Positions 10,514 to 19,852 of a DNA stretch of 64,000 nucleotides are shown piece after piece (positions within the stretch are counted from its first letter, which is position 1; each line of letters starts with the position of its first letter). Both the position numbers and the translations under genes were made by a program. The notes beneath the pieces were generated by a model. That model was not told where the DNA came from and did no database searches. It saw only the letters and a program-made list of their open reading frames with translations. Source of the DNA: Dermacentor variabilis (lineage: Eukaryota; Arthropoda; Arachnida; Ixodida; Ixodidae); the NCBI RefSeq assembly GCF_050947875.1, contig NC_134570.1, forward strand, positions 227,091,265-227,155,264, in the 5' to 3' direction.

Positions 10514-12008
10514 CAAGAGTGACGTAGAGGCTTGTGAAAACTTTGAGTTGCATATCTGCTGCGGTAAAGCGAAGCTTGAGGTCTGATTGGCCAAATTAGA
10601 CATGGCATCATTGTACACATCCGCTATGTAAACAGGGCTTTTAATAAGTAGGCCATAGAGCTGGGTTTATTCACATGACCAGAGGATGCCTGCCCATTGA
10701 TAATGATGAAGCTAAGCAAGTCAGTCTAAAGAATGCTGGAAGAAATTAACATTGCTTGTGTAGCGATATTCTCACAGCAAATAGGTACATTGCAGAGGCG
10801 ACAGTCATAGTTCCAAAAGCACAGAAGTCCACAGAGGCGAATCTGAATAATTGTGACCCAAAAGCCATTGTTCGCTGTCAGTAGGTCTGCTGCGCTGAGT
10901 CTGTCAAAGGGTGCTGTCTCTGTTCTGAAGACGGTCACAGCTTTCCTTTAACTGGGACTGATAATCCATCTAACACCATTGCTAAAGAAAAGTTAAACAT
11001 GTGTTGTAAAGACAAAAACACGAAACGAGGTGGGGGGAATGAAGCTTGCGGAAATCCGAGACAAGGATTGTTTGAGATAGGGTGCGGCAGCCGGGATCAG
11101 CCACCAGAACCAGACCGATAAGTCAAAGGAGAGTTTGCACTTTCGTGTGCGGTCAAACGGACAGGCATCAAACTGAGGACATGAAGAGCACAAGGACGAC
11201 GCGAAGGCACTTGACAGCTTGTAAAGACAGAATCATGCACTTGAATGAGCAAAGATTGCGGTAAACAACTCAAACCCCCGAATGCAAGAAAATGATTTCC
11301 TTTCAAACACATGGTTAAAATGACACTGCCCAACCGCAAAGACAGAAAACATTATAAACAGCTCCAAGTTTGCATACCTGTGCAAACTCGACCTTAAAAC
11401 CTGAAGTAGATGGAATGAAACTTGTTCCTTGCGAGCAAATCAGGATGTGTGGCTTGGATAAGCTGAATCTATAGTGGTGACCAAAATAGTTCGGCAATGG
11501 GAAAGAAAAGGACATTTGTGTGCAGTATTGTGAGAGTTAATGTGGGCAGAAATGCAATGTGTAAACAGGGCGGTAATACTGAGATATAAATTGCTCTGGT
11601 ATTGCACTGAGTTAGGTTATCTTGACAGGAAGCAATAGTCTGTCCTTTTATTTGCATTCATTTTGCCATACAGTTTGCCAACAGTTGCATGGCTGTCACA
11701 CTATCGCATACCTCTGCAAAGCCAGGTGGCTGCACAGTGTGTTTTCACGAGGTGGATAAAGAAACGCTGCATGTGATAAATGTCACGTATATAAGGCAGA
11801 CATTTATGTCTATCCACCATCAGGCATATCTGTATTTTATGACTGTGCGCAAGTTTATTGCTGAAAGATACCGTATGTTGTACATAACGTAAAGTATGTC
11901 CTTGCGTTCATGCTGGACGGTACCAATATTTTTCAGTTCTAGCTCACCTCTCCATGTAGGTCTTTGTCCAGAGAAGGAATGCCCACTGCTTGAGTGCCCA
12001 TGACAGAG
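10514..12008. other. no recognisable gene
   Basis: Moderately AT-rich DNA with only short open frames and no recognisable domains, repeats or RNA genes. Confidence 0.4.
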
Positions 12009-12023
12009 TCAATGCTGCTTCAA

Positions 12024-12273
12024 TACCCGCCGTGGTTGCTCAGTGGCTATGGTGTTGGGCTGCTGAGCACGAGGTCGCGGGATCGAATCCCGGCCACGGC
12101 GGCCGCATTTCGATGGGGGCGAAATGCGAAAACACCCGTGTGCTTAGATTTAGGTGCACGTTAAAGAACCCCAGGTGGTCAAAATTTCCGGAGTCCTCCA
12201 CTACGGCGTGCCTCATAATCAGAAGGTGGTTTTGGCACGTAAAACCCCAAATATTATTATATATATTATTATA
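12024..12273 (+). mobile_element. full-length tRNA-derived SINE (Ruka-like) with 15-bp target duplication
   Basis: The head is tRNA-like: CCGCCGTGGTTGCTCAGTGG (A-box region, 12028-12047) and GGGATCGAATCCCGG (B-box, about 12079-12093), with an acceptor-like CCGTGG/CCACGG pairing. The body carries GGGGGCGAAATGCGAAAACA, GGTGCACGTTAAAGAACCCC, CTACGGCGTGCCTCATAATC and GGTTTTGGCACGTAAAACCCC, followed by a short (ATT/AT) tail. The 15-bp TSD TCAATGCTGCTTCAA flanks it at 12009-12023 and 12274-12288. This matches the ixodid-tick SINE family described as Ruka. SINEs depend on a LINE for mobilisation; which one is unknown. The perfect TSD and complete ends suggest a fairly recent insertion. Confidence 0.9.
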
Positions 12274-12509
12274 TCAATGCTGCTTCAAGATTCAACAATT
12301 CTTGTGCCAGTTACAGCTACGCAAGCCAATATTTGCACCAATAAAATGTTACTTAGCTCCTTCAGATATTCAAATAAAGTACTTTACCAACAAAACTATG
12401 CCCGGAGGCTATCCCCCTTCCACTTTTCTTTGGCATTTACAACACTTCCTCGGACCATAAATTCTTATTCAAAGCACCCAATGCACTTTTGGCCGGACAT
12501 CTTCTGCGA

Positions 12510-12562
12510 GGAGGGAGGGAAGAGAAAAGTAGAAGGCAGGGAGGTTAACCAGAATAACCAGA
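12510..12562 (-). mobile_element. 53-bp reversed 3' tail of the neighbouring I-like LINE family
   Basis: This short insert reads, in reverse orientation, like the 3' end of the LINE at 12.58-15.06 kb: AGGCAGGGAGGTTAACCAG here versus the reverse complement AGGCAGGGATGTTAACCAG there (18 of 19), preceded by a purine-rich run corresponding to the CT-rich tail. The 11-bp sequence ATCTTCTGCGA occurs on both sides (12499-12509 and 12563-12573), as expected of a TSD. It would be an extremely 5'-truncated copy on the minus strand. Confidence 0.6.
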
Positions 12563-12579
12563 ATCTTCTGCGAAGTTTC

Positions 12580-14913
12580 CTCTGCGAAGAGGCTCGAAAA
12601 GAGCTCCTGCTCTTGTTCAACAGCTCCTGGCAGACTGGTACGGTTCCGCAGGAATGGAAGACCAGTCGCCTAATTCCACTACTCAAGCCTGGCAAGTCGC
12701 CTGTAGACATTGCATCATACCGACCAATTGCGCTTGCCAGTTGCATCGGCAAACTAATGGAGAGGATGGTTCTAGCACGGCTAGAATGGTACCTCGAACA
12801 TTACCAGGTATATCCAGATGCAGTGGCCGGCTTCAGGCGTGGCCGTTCTTCCATAGACAACGTTATCGACTTAGTGACGTACGTCGAGCACCAGAAGTCC
12901 TGCAAAAGATTATCTGCTGCCCTGTTTCTGGATGTTAAAGGAGCGTACGATAACGTAACGCACGAAGCGATTTTCAACGCGTTAGAGGCAGTAGGACTTG
13001 GCGGCAAAGTCTATCTCTGGATAAGTAGCTATCTACATAAGAGATCCTTTTTCGTGCTTACCGAGGATGGCCCGACCTCACAGCATTACAGTAACCGTGG
13101 GGTGCCTCAGGGCGGAGTACTCAGCCCAACGCTCTTCAGTCTAACACTCATTGGACTCTCCGACATCCTGCCAGGCACCGTTAGGCTCTCCATCTATGCC
13201 GACGACATTTGCATTTGGACGTCGGCTGTGACGCGACTGCAGCTTCGCGCGCGGCTTCAAAAGTCAGCCACTTTAACATCATCCTACCTTAGAGAACAAG
13301 GACTTCGTATATCATACGAAAAGTGCGCAGCGGTGGCATTTACCAGGAAATCAATGTCTCCATACATGATATCCGTCGACAGACACATGATCTCGTACAA
13401 CACGAGTCACAGATTTTTGGGAGTGGTCCTTGATAAAAATCTCTCCTGGACCCCTCATGTGAATTATGTGAAAAAGCGCCTGACAGGAATTTGTCATATG
13501 TTTAAGTTCCTTGCAGGAAAGACCTGGGGAGTACCAATACACTCTATGCTGCAACTGTACAGGGTCCTCTTTATTGGATTCCTACGGTACAGTCTACCGG
13601 TCATGTCCAACACCTGCAGAACTAACCTGAATATAATTCAAAGCATCCAAGCCCAAGCCCTCAAGATATGTCTCGGTCTACCGCGGAGTGCGTCAACGAC
13701 TGAGGTTATTGCAGTCGCTCAAGATTTCACTATTAAAACGCACATTATCATTGAAACAATGCGTGTGCACATACGACACTTTGCCCGGACGCCTACCCAC
13801 CACCTAGCAAGTCTCCCAGTAGATAGGCCCCACACGACATTCAGTGCGACTGTCTTCGCGCACTGTGCCTCTTTCAGGTCAGGTTACACACCTGCGGCAA
13901 GGCCTTCCATTCCACCATGGTGTATGCGCCGTACTCAAGTGAACCTTACAATCCCAGGCCTTCAGAAGAAGTCGGACTTGCCATCATCAGCGCTCAAGCA
14001 ACTAACTTTACTTCTCTTGTACGAGATATACAGCGACTGCACACACGTCTACACTGATGGATCAACTACATCAACCAGTTCCGGCGGCGCTCTAGTTATA
14101 CCAGCAATGAGAATAACCAAGCGGTTCAAGACTTCCCATGTCACTACGTCCACAGCTGCAGAGCTCGCGGCTCTCCGCGACGCGCTTCAAGTGATAAACG
14201 CTGAAAGTCCTAGAAAATGGGCCGTCTTCTGCGATTCAAGGCCGGCCTTGCAATGTGTGCAGTCGTTTCTCCAACATGGAACTCACGATCAGCTCACGTG
14301 CGAAATCGCGGAACTTGTTCATCACTTAATAGCAAAAGGACATGATATCTCTTTTCAGTGGATACCAGGTCATTGCGGTATCCTTGGAAATGATGACGCC
14401 GATAAGGCAGCTCGGACGTCAAACCAAGAAGACCGCTGCGTCCCCATTCCTCTCTCAAGGACCGACGCCGCGAGGCAACTTGGCATTCTAGCACGCACGA
14501 TCTCCTTGGCAGAGTGGAACACCGCACATACAAGGCGCACAAGACTGCACAGACTAAACCCGTCACTTCAACTCAAACCTCCAGCGGGTCTACACCGACG
14601 TGAAGCGTCTCTTCTGTGTCGGTTATGGCTTGGAGTTGCCTTCACGAATGCCTACTCAGCACTAATTGGAATGGCTAATACTCCTGCATGTGATGTTTGC
14701 GGATGCGAGGAGAACATTGACCACTTATTGTGCCATTGTCCACAATTTCAAGCACAAAGACAGTCTTTGTCCAACACATTGAGGAAACTAGACGATCGTC
14801 CTCTGAGTGAACAGACCATATTAGAGCACCGTCCCGACCGATCATCGGCTCAGAAGGCAGTGAAGGCACTTTTGTGTTTTCTCAGAACTTCTGGTTTGCT
14901 CGAGCGACTCTAA
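12580..14913 (+). CDS. I-like LINE ORF2 C-terminal part: reverse transcriptase, RNase H, zinc motif
   Basis: 777 codons are open to the stop at 14913. Residues are counted from 12580; no true start exists because the element is 5'-truncated, and the frame merely happens to remain open upstream through the SINE. The RT palm shows RLIPLLKPGK, SYRPIALASCIGKLMERM, FLDVKGAYDNV (motif A), GVPQGGVLSPTLFS (motif B) and the catalytic YADD at 13195-13206. RNase H follows with VYTDGSTTS, STAAELAALRDAL, VFCDSRPALQCV and IPGHCGILGNDDADKAA, so all DEDD-type residues look present. Near the end CDVCGCEENIDHLLCHCP is a CCHC-type motif. In full elements the protein makes cDNA at the target site and removes the RNA. 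The lack of any stop or frameshift contrasts with every other LINE here. Confidence 0.9.
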   Translation, partial: LCEEARKELLLLFNSSWQTGTVPQEWKTSRLIPLLKPGKSPVDIASYRPIALASCIGKLMERMVLARLEWYLEHYQVYPDAVAGFRRGRSSIDNVIDLVTYVEHQKSCKRLSAALFLDVKGAYDNVTHEAIFNALEAVGLGGKVYLWISSYLHKRSFFVLTEDGPTSQHYSNRGVPQGGVLSPTLFSLTLIGLSDILPGTVRLSIYADDICIWTSAVTRLQLRARLQKSATLTSSYLREQGLRISYEKCAAVAFTRKSMSPYMISVDRHMISYNTSHRFLGVVLDKNLSWTPHVNYVKKRLTGICHMFKFLAGKTWGVPIHSMLQLYRVLFIGFLRYSLPVMSNTCRTNLNIIQSIQAQALKICLGLPRSASTTEVIAVAQDFTIKTHIIIETMRVHIRHFARTPTHHLASLPVDRPHTTFSATVFAHCASFRSGYTPAARPSIPPWCMRRTQVNLTIPGLQKKSDLPSSALKQLTLLLLYEIYSDCTHVYTDGSTTSTSSGGALVIPAMRITKRFKTSHVTTSTAAELAALRDALQVINAESPRKWAVFCDSRPALQCVQSFLQHGTHDQLTCEIAELVHHLIAKGHDISFQWIPGHCGILGNDDADKAARTSNQEDRCVPIPLSRTDAARQLGILARTISLAEWNTAHTRRTRLHRLNPSLQLKPPAGLHRREASLLCRLWLGVAFTNAYSALIGMANTPACDVCGCEENIDHLLCHCPQFQAQRQSLSNTLRKLDDRPLSEQTILEHRPDRSSAQKAVKALLCFLRTSGLLERL

Positions 14914-15062
14914 CTGAAGTGCTGTCCGTACGCGTATCTACGCCTTCTCTCTCCCTTCTTTCTCTTCCCCTTCTCCCATCCCCCAGTGTAGGGTAGCCAA
15001 CCAGACTATTGACTGGTTAACATCCCTGCCTTTCCTGAATTCTCCTCTCTCTCTCTCTCTCT
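12580..15062 (+). mobile_element. 5'-truncated I-like LINE with 14-bp target duplication
   Basis: The element starts in the RT domain and runs through RNase H, a C-terminal zinc motif and a pyrimidine-rich 3' UTR with TTGACTGGTTAACATCCCTG and a (CT)n-like tail. TTCTGCGAAGTTTC flanks it at 12566-12579 and 15063-15076. The combination of RT, RNase H and a Cys-rich end without a poly-A tail fits the I group of LINEs. The endonuclease and ORF1 are missing through 5' truncation. It is the best-preserved element of the window. Confidence 0.85.
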
Positions 15063-15230
15063 TTCTGCGAAGTTTCAATTTAAACAATGACACGATACAT
15101 CCAATTACTCATTCTTTTTTTTCTCGGTAAATTAAGGCTCTAGAGCTCCAGAAAAATAGTAACAAGCCTTGGAGCGGTGTGATTTAGTATAATAGCTACC
15201 CTAGCACCGGTTTAAGTTTTGTTTTCTAGG

Positions 15231-15471
15231 AGGATACTGGTGTCATGACATCCCCACAGAGCATGTGGTCACGTTGGATAAGGACATTGCGACGTTTTGA
15301 CGCGCACTCCGGGCCTCCGGCTAGCTCGTTCGACTCGTGTGCTACTACTCGTGAAGGCCAATGTAGCAGTATAGCGGACGACTGAATGAGCCTGAGCGAG
15401 TGTCGTAACATCGCAATGTCCTGCTCTCACATGACAACATACTGTGTCGTGACATCCGGGCATAGTATCCT
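15231..15471. repeat. foldback element, ~80-bp imperfect arms
   Basis: The ends AGGATACT (15231-15238) and AGTATCCT (15464-15471) are exact complements, and the arms stay alignable inward, for example GGACATTGCGACGTT (about 15280) against the complement GGACATTGCGATGTT from about 15415. There is no coding capacity. It is most likely a small non-autonomous foldback transposon. No clear target duplication was seen. Confidence 0.65.
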
Positions 15472-15720
15472 CATGGAAAACGAATCTGGCTGTGAAAAAG
15501 CTACTATATTAAATTATTTACGGCATTTCGAGTCTTCACCCCTCTAAAGACGGGGCAAAGTCAAAACAGGGGCCACAACGCTGTCTATCGTCTTCTCTCC
15601 AGCCATCTTCAGCGCAGTTTGGTTCACTTGTAAACGTGCACTAACCACCTCAGTTAAGCACACTCGTGTAGTGTGTGCTACCAAGCGCCTTTTAACCCCT
15701 TCCATGCCGCACTGTTACAC

Positions 15721-15872
15721 CGATTGGGGGCGAAATGCAAAAACACCCATGTAATGTGCATTTGGTGCACATTAAAGAAACCCGGCTGGTCATAATTAAT
15801 GTGGAGTCCCCAACTACGGCGTGCCTCGTGATCATACTGTGGTGTTGGCACGTAAAACTCCAGAATTTTTTT
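15721..15872 (+). mobile_element. 5'-truncated Ruka-like SINE
   Basis: It matches the body of the SINE at 12.0 kb: GGGGGCGAAATGCAAAAACA, TTTGGTGCACATTAAAGAAA, CTACGGCGTGCCTCGTGATC, TGTTGGCACGTAAAACTCC, ending in a T-rich tail. The tRNA-like head with A and B boxes is absent, and many substitutions show it is older than the 12.0-kb copy. Confidence 0.85.
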
Positions 15873-16852
15873 CCTTCTGATCAAGAGTGGCCAAAGTATA
15901 TTTAAAACCCCAGTTGGCTACATATTTTACCTTCTTAGAAAGAATAAATTTGCTTCTGCTTGCGCTGTTCCATGGATTATGTGTTGCCATTGATCAAAAG
16001 CCCGACTAAGCACTAAGACTAGTCTTGGCTTGTCTGTGGCATTGCTAGAGAATCCAAAGTACTGCTTATGAGGTGAGCTTGTCTTTGGCCGTTTCTACCA
16101 AAAAACACGGACGAACCTAGATCGTCGAAGGCACGGAAAGTGTTAAACACCCCACACAAAGTGTACAGCTATTTTTTTTTCAGAATCAAGTAGGTGAACA
16201 CAGGCTGCACACTTGGTAAGTATTGCTTGTACAATTGAAGGAAAGCTCAGTCTATGAATCGCGCTAAAAAGCACCCCTGAAATAATGCATGTCAGCAATT
16301 CCAAAACTAGACAACAAGGGCAAAATCCTGAAAATGCAAGGCACACGATGAAAAATTTTGGGAAGTTTTCGCGATGAAACAGTGGATAAATTATTAGGCT
16401 ACTATGAATAAGCCTTTGGCAGACCCATTCATTTTAATAGCTAAACTCGATGATACAAAGTTGCATTGCTTACACAAAGGAGTACTGTTAAGACATAGCG
16501 TCGTTGCTTTCAATGAAAGGCAATAATGAAGAACAAATCTTAACACAGCCACCTGCACGTTTTATCTTGATTGTTTGGACAATGATTTATTGAGGGGGGT
16601 GGGCTCAGTAGCAGACTAGGAATAACGTATGTAGGGCATATCCGCGTATCACTAAGAATGACAAGAGACATCGGTGATATTTCTGGCTTCTGTTCCTAAC
16701 ATTAAACAAATATGAACCAGATTCTCCTTACAATGACTCCTTTATCGTAAGGTTTATAATGTTACCCTTATTATACATATAAATTTATAAAAAGGAGCTG
16801 CACACTGGCATCACACAAATCAGGTAGCTATGTATTTTTCAAATTTAATAGC
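15873..16852. other. no recognisable gene
   Basis: AT-rich sequence with no domain, repeat end or RNA gene that I can recognise. Confidence 0.4.
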
Positions 16853-18125
16853 TTAAAGGGAAGCTGAAGAGTCTGTCGAATTCAATAAGACGCTCATATA
16901 CGGTTGCGGGAATCTTATAAACCATGTAGGTAAAATTTGGGTTTTCTTTTTTCAATTAGGAGCGACGTAATCGTCGGTTAAAATTGCGCTGTAGCTCCGC
17001 CCCCCGTCGAATGCCGCGCGCTGCTGCTGACGCTGACGATGCGAGCGGAGACCGGAAACCGCGGTGTTGTGACGTCAACTCTAGTGTTTTGTTCCTTCGC
17101 AGCCTGCGCGACCGTGCCTGACCGTGCTTGTTTCTGCGTGCGTGCCATCGTAATCTGCTTGGATCGACCCTGCATTCCTTTGTTGGTGCGTCTGCGTGTA
17201 TGTAGAGTGGTAGTCAACGTGCGCAGCATCAACTGCATGCAGCCTGCATGCAGCTACCATAACGCAGTGCAAATGTAGAGTTTGCACGTGCTGGAAAGCC
17301 GGCGCACGCCAGGACGCTACGCTCCCCCCTCCTCTCGCGCACAGCGAGAAACCGACCGTCTCCCGTAGCCGACGGAATTCGCCGCCTTTACGACTTCGGT
17401 TACAAGTAGTGTGCGGATGGCGCACAGATGAAGGTCACTACACGTACTGCATGAACCGGGAAGCTTTACACGCGTTTAAACCGTCTTTGTAGATTGCCCA
17501 CAGCTTTGGACAGCGCCCAAATGCCGACGATCGTATCCCCGCTTACGTTCCACGAGGAGGCATGCAAGAACACAACACTACAGTTGTTTGACCGGAAACG
17601 AGCTCACTAGATCGGCGAAAGATCGGCGAGATCACTAGATCGCTTTGCAAAAAAGATACTCACCAAAGAGCATTTCCAACACGAGGAGATCCCAAGACTT
17701 CGCTTTCGTTCGCTTCGAAAGCACTGCTCGCACCAGCATCGTTTGCGTCTTCGAGAGGCCGGCTCTTCGCAATCGGCTCGTACATGTAGGGAGTAACGCC
17801 GAACTCCTCAGAAAAACGCAGTCTCTCTAAATTTTCCATTACCTCTTAATTTTCCATTATAGCACCAAACTATCTGGCACCGTGCTTCATGTGTAGCGGC
17901 AGCGGTCGGTCACTAGAGTTGACGTCACGAGGCGCCCGACCAATCACAGGCGGAAACGAGACGCGCGAGCTGGGCGTGTCCGCTGCTGCACTTTTCGTCG
18001 AACTAAAATATATTTGCGCTTTCTTTCGCTCAATTTCGATATGATATTCGAATTCGGAGGGTTGAAAACCATTATGTACACATGTTCACTCATTTTTTCT
18101 GGAAAACCTTTCAGCTTCCCTTTAA
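16853..18125. mobile_element. non-autonomous DNA transposon (MITE-like) with 16-bp TIRs
   Basis: TTAAAGGGAAGCTGAA (16853-16868) is exactly complementary to the right end TTCAGCTTCCCTTTAA (18110-18125), and TAGC directly flanks both ends, giving a probable 4-bp TSD (alternatively 9 bp, TTTAATAGC, if the ends are set further in). Inward the two halves keep patchy inverted similarity, such as GTGACGTCAACTCTAGTG at about 17069 and CACTAGAGTTGACGTCAC at about 17912. The interior is GC-rich and has no transposase. I cannot assign a superfamily. Confidence 0.75.
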
Positions 18126-18490
18126 TAGCATCGGCGTTGGGCCTATTTTCACAATTGTGTTCATTCAGTACTACTTACAGCACATACTGAAAGAAGGTCA
18201 CTTATATCGACATAAATTACAGCTGCACGGTTCCCAGAAGTATCAAGCAACCAGCGGTGCTCCATACTGTAATTTCTTCCTAGTTGTATTACAATGCGTG
18301 GAGGACAGGTTTAGTCATAAATGTACACTAAAGGCAAAACATTTTCATTACTGAGCATCGTTCCTTATTTTTCGTTTCTTCTTCAAGGACAGAAATGAGT
18401 GCATGATGATAATTGTTGGTACATTTATTTTTCCACAGCATACTGTTTATTAAATATAGAGTTGCCATGAATCGATGAAACACATATCAA
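18126..18490. other. no recognisable gene
   Basis: AT-rich spacer between two inverted-repeat elements; nothing recognisable. Confidence 0.4.
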
Positions 18491-18791
18491 CTCACTTCAA
18501 CATACTCATACTTTTTAAGCACTATGTCAATTTTATGAACTCTTAAGAGTACTAAAAGGGAAATATTGTCATGTGGCTAGTTTCATCAGTCAATACAGTC
18601 ATCTTTAGTCTACTATAACTGCTGTTGTACAAAATATTAAACGCGGTGTAATATTAGGACATGCTTCAAAATTAAACACCATCAGAAGATAAATGAGTTT
18701 TGTACAACAAAGATCTTAGAACAGTTACCCATTGACAAAGAGCTCATGAAATTGACATAGTGCTTAAAAAGCCTGAGTATGTTAAAGTGAG
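18491..18791. repeat. foldback element, 54-bp arms (~91% paired)
   Basis: Arms 18491-18544 and 18738-18791 are complementary at about 49 of 54 positions (for example AAGCACTATGTCAATTT on the left and its exact complement on the right). A second inner pair, TTGTACAAAA near 18626 and TTTTGTACAA near 18700, shows the similarity continues into the interior. About 300 bp and non-coding, it looks like a MITE capable of forming a long hairpin transcript. Confidence 0.8.
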
Positions 18792-19774
18792 CAAAGGCTT
18801 TGCAAGTTTAAAAGCTGTCCATCAAGACAGATGTGTTTTCAGGTAACATTATATCATATTAAATACAAAGGGCAAGTGGAACAATGGGAGCTCCAGATTA
18901 TATTTCGTCATGACGAGGACATTACGCCAAATGATTATGAGATACTTTCAGCTGTCCACAGAGTTGACAGTACAAGCCTTACGTCAATGAGAAGGTTTTC
19001 CTAAAGGGCTGCCACAGCAGATTGACGCCTACTTGTATGTTCTAATTGTAACCACTAATTTGTTAGTCACTACGCAACGAGTAAAGAATATGTGCTTCAT
19101 TTGAAGTTCTGTAGGTTTTTTGTCACCCCACTTGAGAGAACGCTTAGCACACCCCTTTTACTATGGGAAACTAATCCTTGCCTCCAAACATTTCCACTTC
19201 CCCTTTCCATCTCCTTCATTTTACTCTAACGCACGTGCTTATCCTCCTCGACCCTTGCGAGTGATGAGCTATGTGGAAATCAGTTCTTGCCCATAATGAA
19301 GGCAAGACCCTCTGTCCAAACGTTGACTCCAGGCAGAGGGTTTTTTTGTTCAGTCACTGCCGGTCACTTAATTGTGTGGTGCTCTATTTCATTACAGTAT
19401 GCACTGATTTCAAGATCTATTTAGAAAATTGTTAAAGGGATGCATTTAGAAGCCTTTCTATGTTTAGAATAACTTGCTGCACACAAAATCTTGTACAATA
19501 AGGTGTGACTTAAAACCACAGTTAATTTCTGGCCAAGTTACCTTAGTTGGCCAGGCCATTGCCCAACCAAGTGTGCTGACCATCTAGCTATCCCTGGTTA
19601 AGCCACAAGAACAAGGGCATCTCAGAGCCGTTCAAATGAGTATGGAAAAGAAGATTTCGACAATAACTTTCGTTTATTCTCAAACAAGAATAAGGTATTC
19701 TGACGAATTTTCGCATTCACACTTTTCGTCTAAATATAATATTTGATAATTAAAACTAACGCAATTAGCAGAAA

Positions 19775-19777
<3 letters not shown>
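18792..19777. other. no recognisable gene
   Basis: AT-rich, non-coding as far as I can tell. A short palindrome-like CAGAGGGTTTTTTTG at 19335 follows ACCCTCTG at 19308, a weak hairpin without gene context. Confidence 0.35.

Positions 19778-19848
<71 letters not shown>
19778..19848. repeat. (AT)n microsatellite, ~35 units
   Basis: An uninterrupted AT dinucleotide run of about 71 bp. It is self-complementary and prone to length variation and assembly error. Confidence 0.97.

Positions 19849-19852
<4 letters not shown>

Noticed and set aside
12026..12097. Possible tRNA gene
   Set aside because: The A and B boxes are good, but the sequence continues directly into the SINE body and is flanked by target duplications; it is the tRNA-derived head of the SINE.
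12154..12579. N-terminal extension of the long open frame that contains the LINE RT
   Set aside because: The first 142 codons come from the SINE body, unique DNA and the reversed LINE tail; they happen to be in frame. The LINE-derived coding sequence begins at the insertion boundary at 12580.
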